This document shows positions 5,823-6,498 of a stretch of DNA of 6,498 bases, in pieces. A model generated the notes under the pieces. The model was not told where the DNA came from. It made no database searches and saw only the letters and a list, made by a program, of their open reading frames with translations. Both the position numbers and the translations under genes were made by a program. Origin of the DNA: an uncultured bacterium (GTDB lineage: Bacteria > Cyanobacteriota > Vampirovibrionia > Gastranaerophilales > Gastranaerophilaceae); contig CACYCU010000066.1 in NCBI GenBank assembly GCA_902772945.1, forward strand, positions 1-6,498, read 5' to 3'. Within the stretch, counting starts at the first letter, position 1; the number at the start of each line of letters is the position of its first letter.

Positions 5823-5854
5823 AAATTTCTCCTTTGTGTTAATATAATAATATT
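5823..5854. promoter_or_regulatory. 32-bp divergent promoter region of the phosphoesterase gene and ispG
   Basis: On the plus strand a perfect TATAAT lies at 5843-5848, placing transcription start at about 5855, the A of the ispG ATG. A -35 box is not clear (expected near 5820-5825). On the minus strand TATATT-like -10 boxes overlap the same bases, with TTCTGT inside ispG as a poor -35 candidate, and AAAGGAG (5835-5829) serves the phosphoesterase gene. Opposing polymerases would compete here. Confidence 0.5.
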
Positions 5855-6498
5855 ATGATAAACAGAAGAAAATCTAAAGAATTAATTATAGGAAATGTAA
5901 AAATAGGTAACGGAGCACCGATTAGCGTTCAATCTATGTGCAACACCGACACAAGAGATGTTAATTCAACTTTAAATCAAATAAAAGAAATGGCAGAAAA
6001 AGGATGCGAACTTGTCAGACTTGCAGTCTTAAATAAAGACGCAGCAGAAGCAATTAAAGATATTGTAAAAAAATCACCTGTTCCTTTAATTGCAGATATT
6101 CACTTTGATTACCGACTAGCCATTCAGTGTATAAATAACGGTATAAATGCACTTCGCTTAAATCCCGGGAATATAGGCAAAAGAGAAAATGTCGAAAAAG
6201 TTGTGAAACTTGCAAAACAACAACAAATCCCGATAAGAATAGGAGTTAATGCCGGTTCTTTAGAAAAAGAATTGCAAGAAAAAGAAATGCCTCTTTATGA
6301 AAAAATGGTTCAGAGCGCTCTCGGACACATAAAAATATTAGAAGATTTGGATTTTGATTTGATCAAAGTTTCTCTAAAATCTTCTGATGTAATAACGACC
6401 ATTGAAGCATATCGTCTTATTGCAGACAAAATACCGTACCCGCTGCATTTAGGCGTAACAGAAGCAGGTACAATGCGAGGCGGATTAATAAAATCTTC
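5855..6498 (+). CDS. ispG: (E)-4-hydroxy-3-methylbut-2-enyl-diphosphate synthase (IspG/GcpE), N-terminal part, cut by window edge
   Basis: The 214 codons present match IspG along their whole length. RRKSKELIIGNVKIG (4-18) leads to APISVQSMCNTDTRDV, then CELVRLAV, the hallmark PLIADIHFDYRLA, LRLNPGNIG, IPIRIGVNAGSLE, IKVSLKSSDV and PLHLGVTEAGT. This is the TIM-barrel domain that binds 2-C-methyl-D-erythritol 2,4-cyclodiphosphate. The enzyme reductively opens that ring to HMBPP in the penultimate step of the MEP isoprenoid pathway, in the cytoplasm. The C-terminal [4Fe-4S] cysteines lie beyond the window. ATG 5855 gives the usual family N-terminus, and no later Met fits. No Shine-Dalgarno precedes it, and a TATAAT box ends 6 nt before the ATG, so a leaderless message is possible. 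Identification is as secure as sequence reading allows. Confidence 0.97.
   Translation, partial: MINRRKSKELIIGNVKIGNGAPISVQSMCNTDTRDVNSTLNQIKEMAEKGCELVRLAVLNKDAAEAIKDIVKKSPVPLIADIHFDYRLAIQCINNGINALRLNPGNIGKRENVEKVVKLAKQQQIPIRIGVNAGSLEKELQEKEMPLYEKMVQSALGHIKILEDLDFDLIKVSLKSSDVITTIEAYRLIADKIPYPLHLGVTEAGTMRGGLIKS

Overview
The window is AT-rich bacterial DNA with compact gene packing. Five protein genes are recognisable, plus one unrecognised small gene. The best lineage clue is the membrane protein at 1203-2507. It is a Wzy/WaaL-fold protein carrying the sequence signatures of the cyanobacterial IctB family, and it lies beside a DUF4330-type membrane-anchored protein, a family I also associate with cyanobacteria. 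Together with low GC and short intergenic gaps, this suggests a non-photosynthetic cyanobacterial relative (Melainabacteria/Vampirovibrionia, perhaps gut Gastranaerophilales). That assignment is inference; the window has no marker gene that proves it.

Layout. Positions 1-4076 hold a minus-strand surface-sugar operon, read right to left. Its genes are a RfaE1/HldA-type PfkB sugar kinase (3072-4076), a DUF4330-like single-pass membrane protein (2494-3060), an IctB/O-antigen-ligase-like polytopic protein (1203-2507), and a DegT/DnrJ/EryC1 sugar aminotransferase (1-1108, cut by the window edge). The first gap is 11 bp, the second junction is a 14-nt overlap, and the third gap is 94 bp with a possible internal promoter. 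Positions 4128-4674 hold a small separate minus-strand unit: a good promoter, an unrecognised gene of about 130 codons whose start appears shifted by one base, and a 14-bp terminator-like hairpin. Positions 4596-5090 contain no convincing gene but are full of inverted repeats. These include a perfect 19-bp hairpin with a mirrored homopurine tract, and a nested TA-flanked palindromic element that resembles a MITE. Positions 5091-5822 (minus) encode a metallophosphoesterase. It is divergent, across only 32 bp, from ispG (5855 onward, plus strand, cut by the right edge), a MEP-pathway isoprenoid gene.

How the genes fit together. The kinase would phosphorylate a sugar such as heptose-7-phosphate, and the aminotransferase would make an amino sugar nucleotide. 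The ligase/polymerase-like protein would act on lipid-linked glycan at the outer face of the inner membrane. The DUF4330-like protein is an unassigned partner that is probably translationally coupled to the ligase. The right part of the window is unrelated housekeeping. Two starts, ispG and the sugar kinase, lack a visible Shine-Dalgarno. Each sits so close to a -10-like box that leaderless or near-leaderless mRNA is possible.
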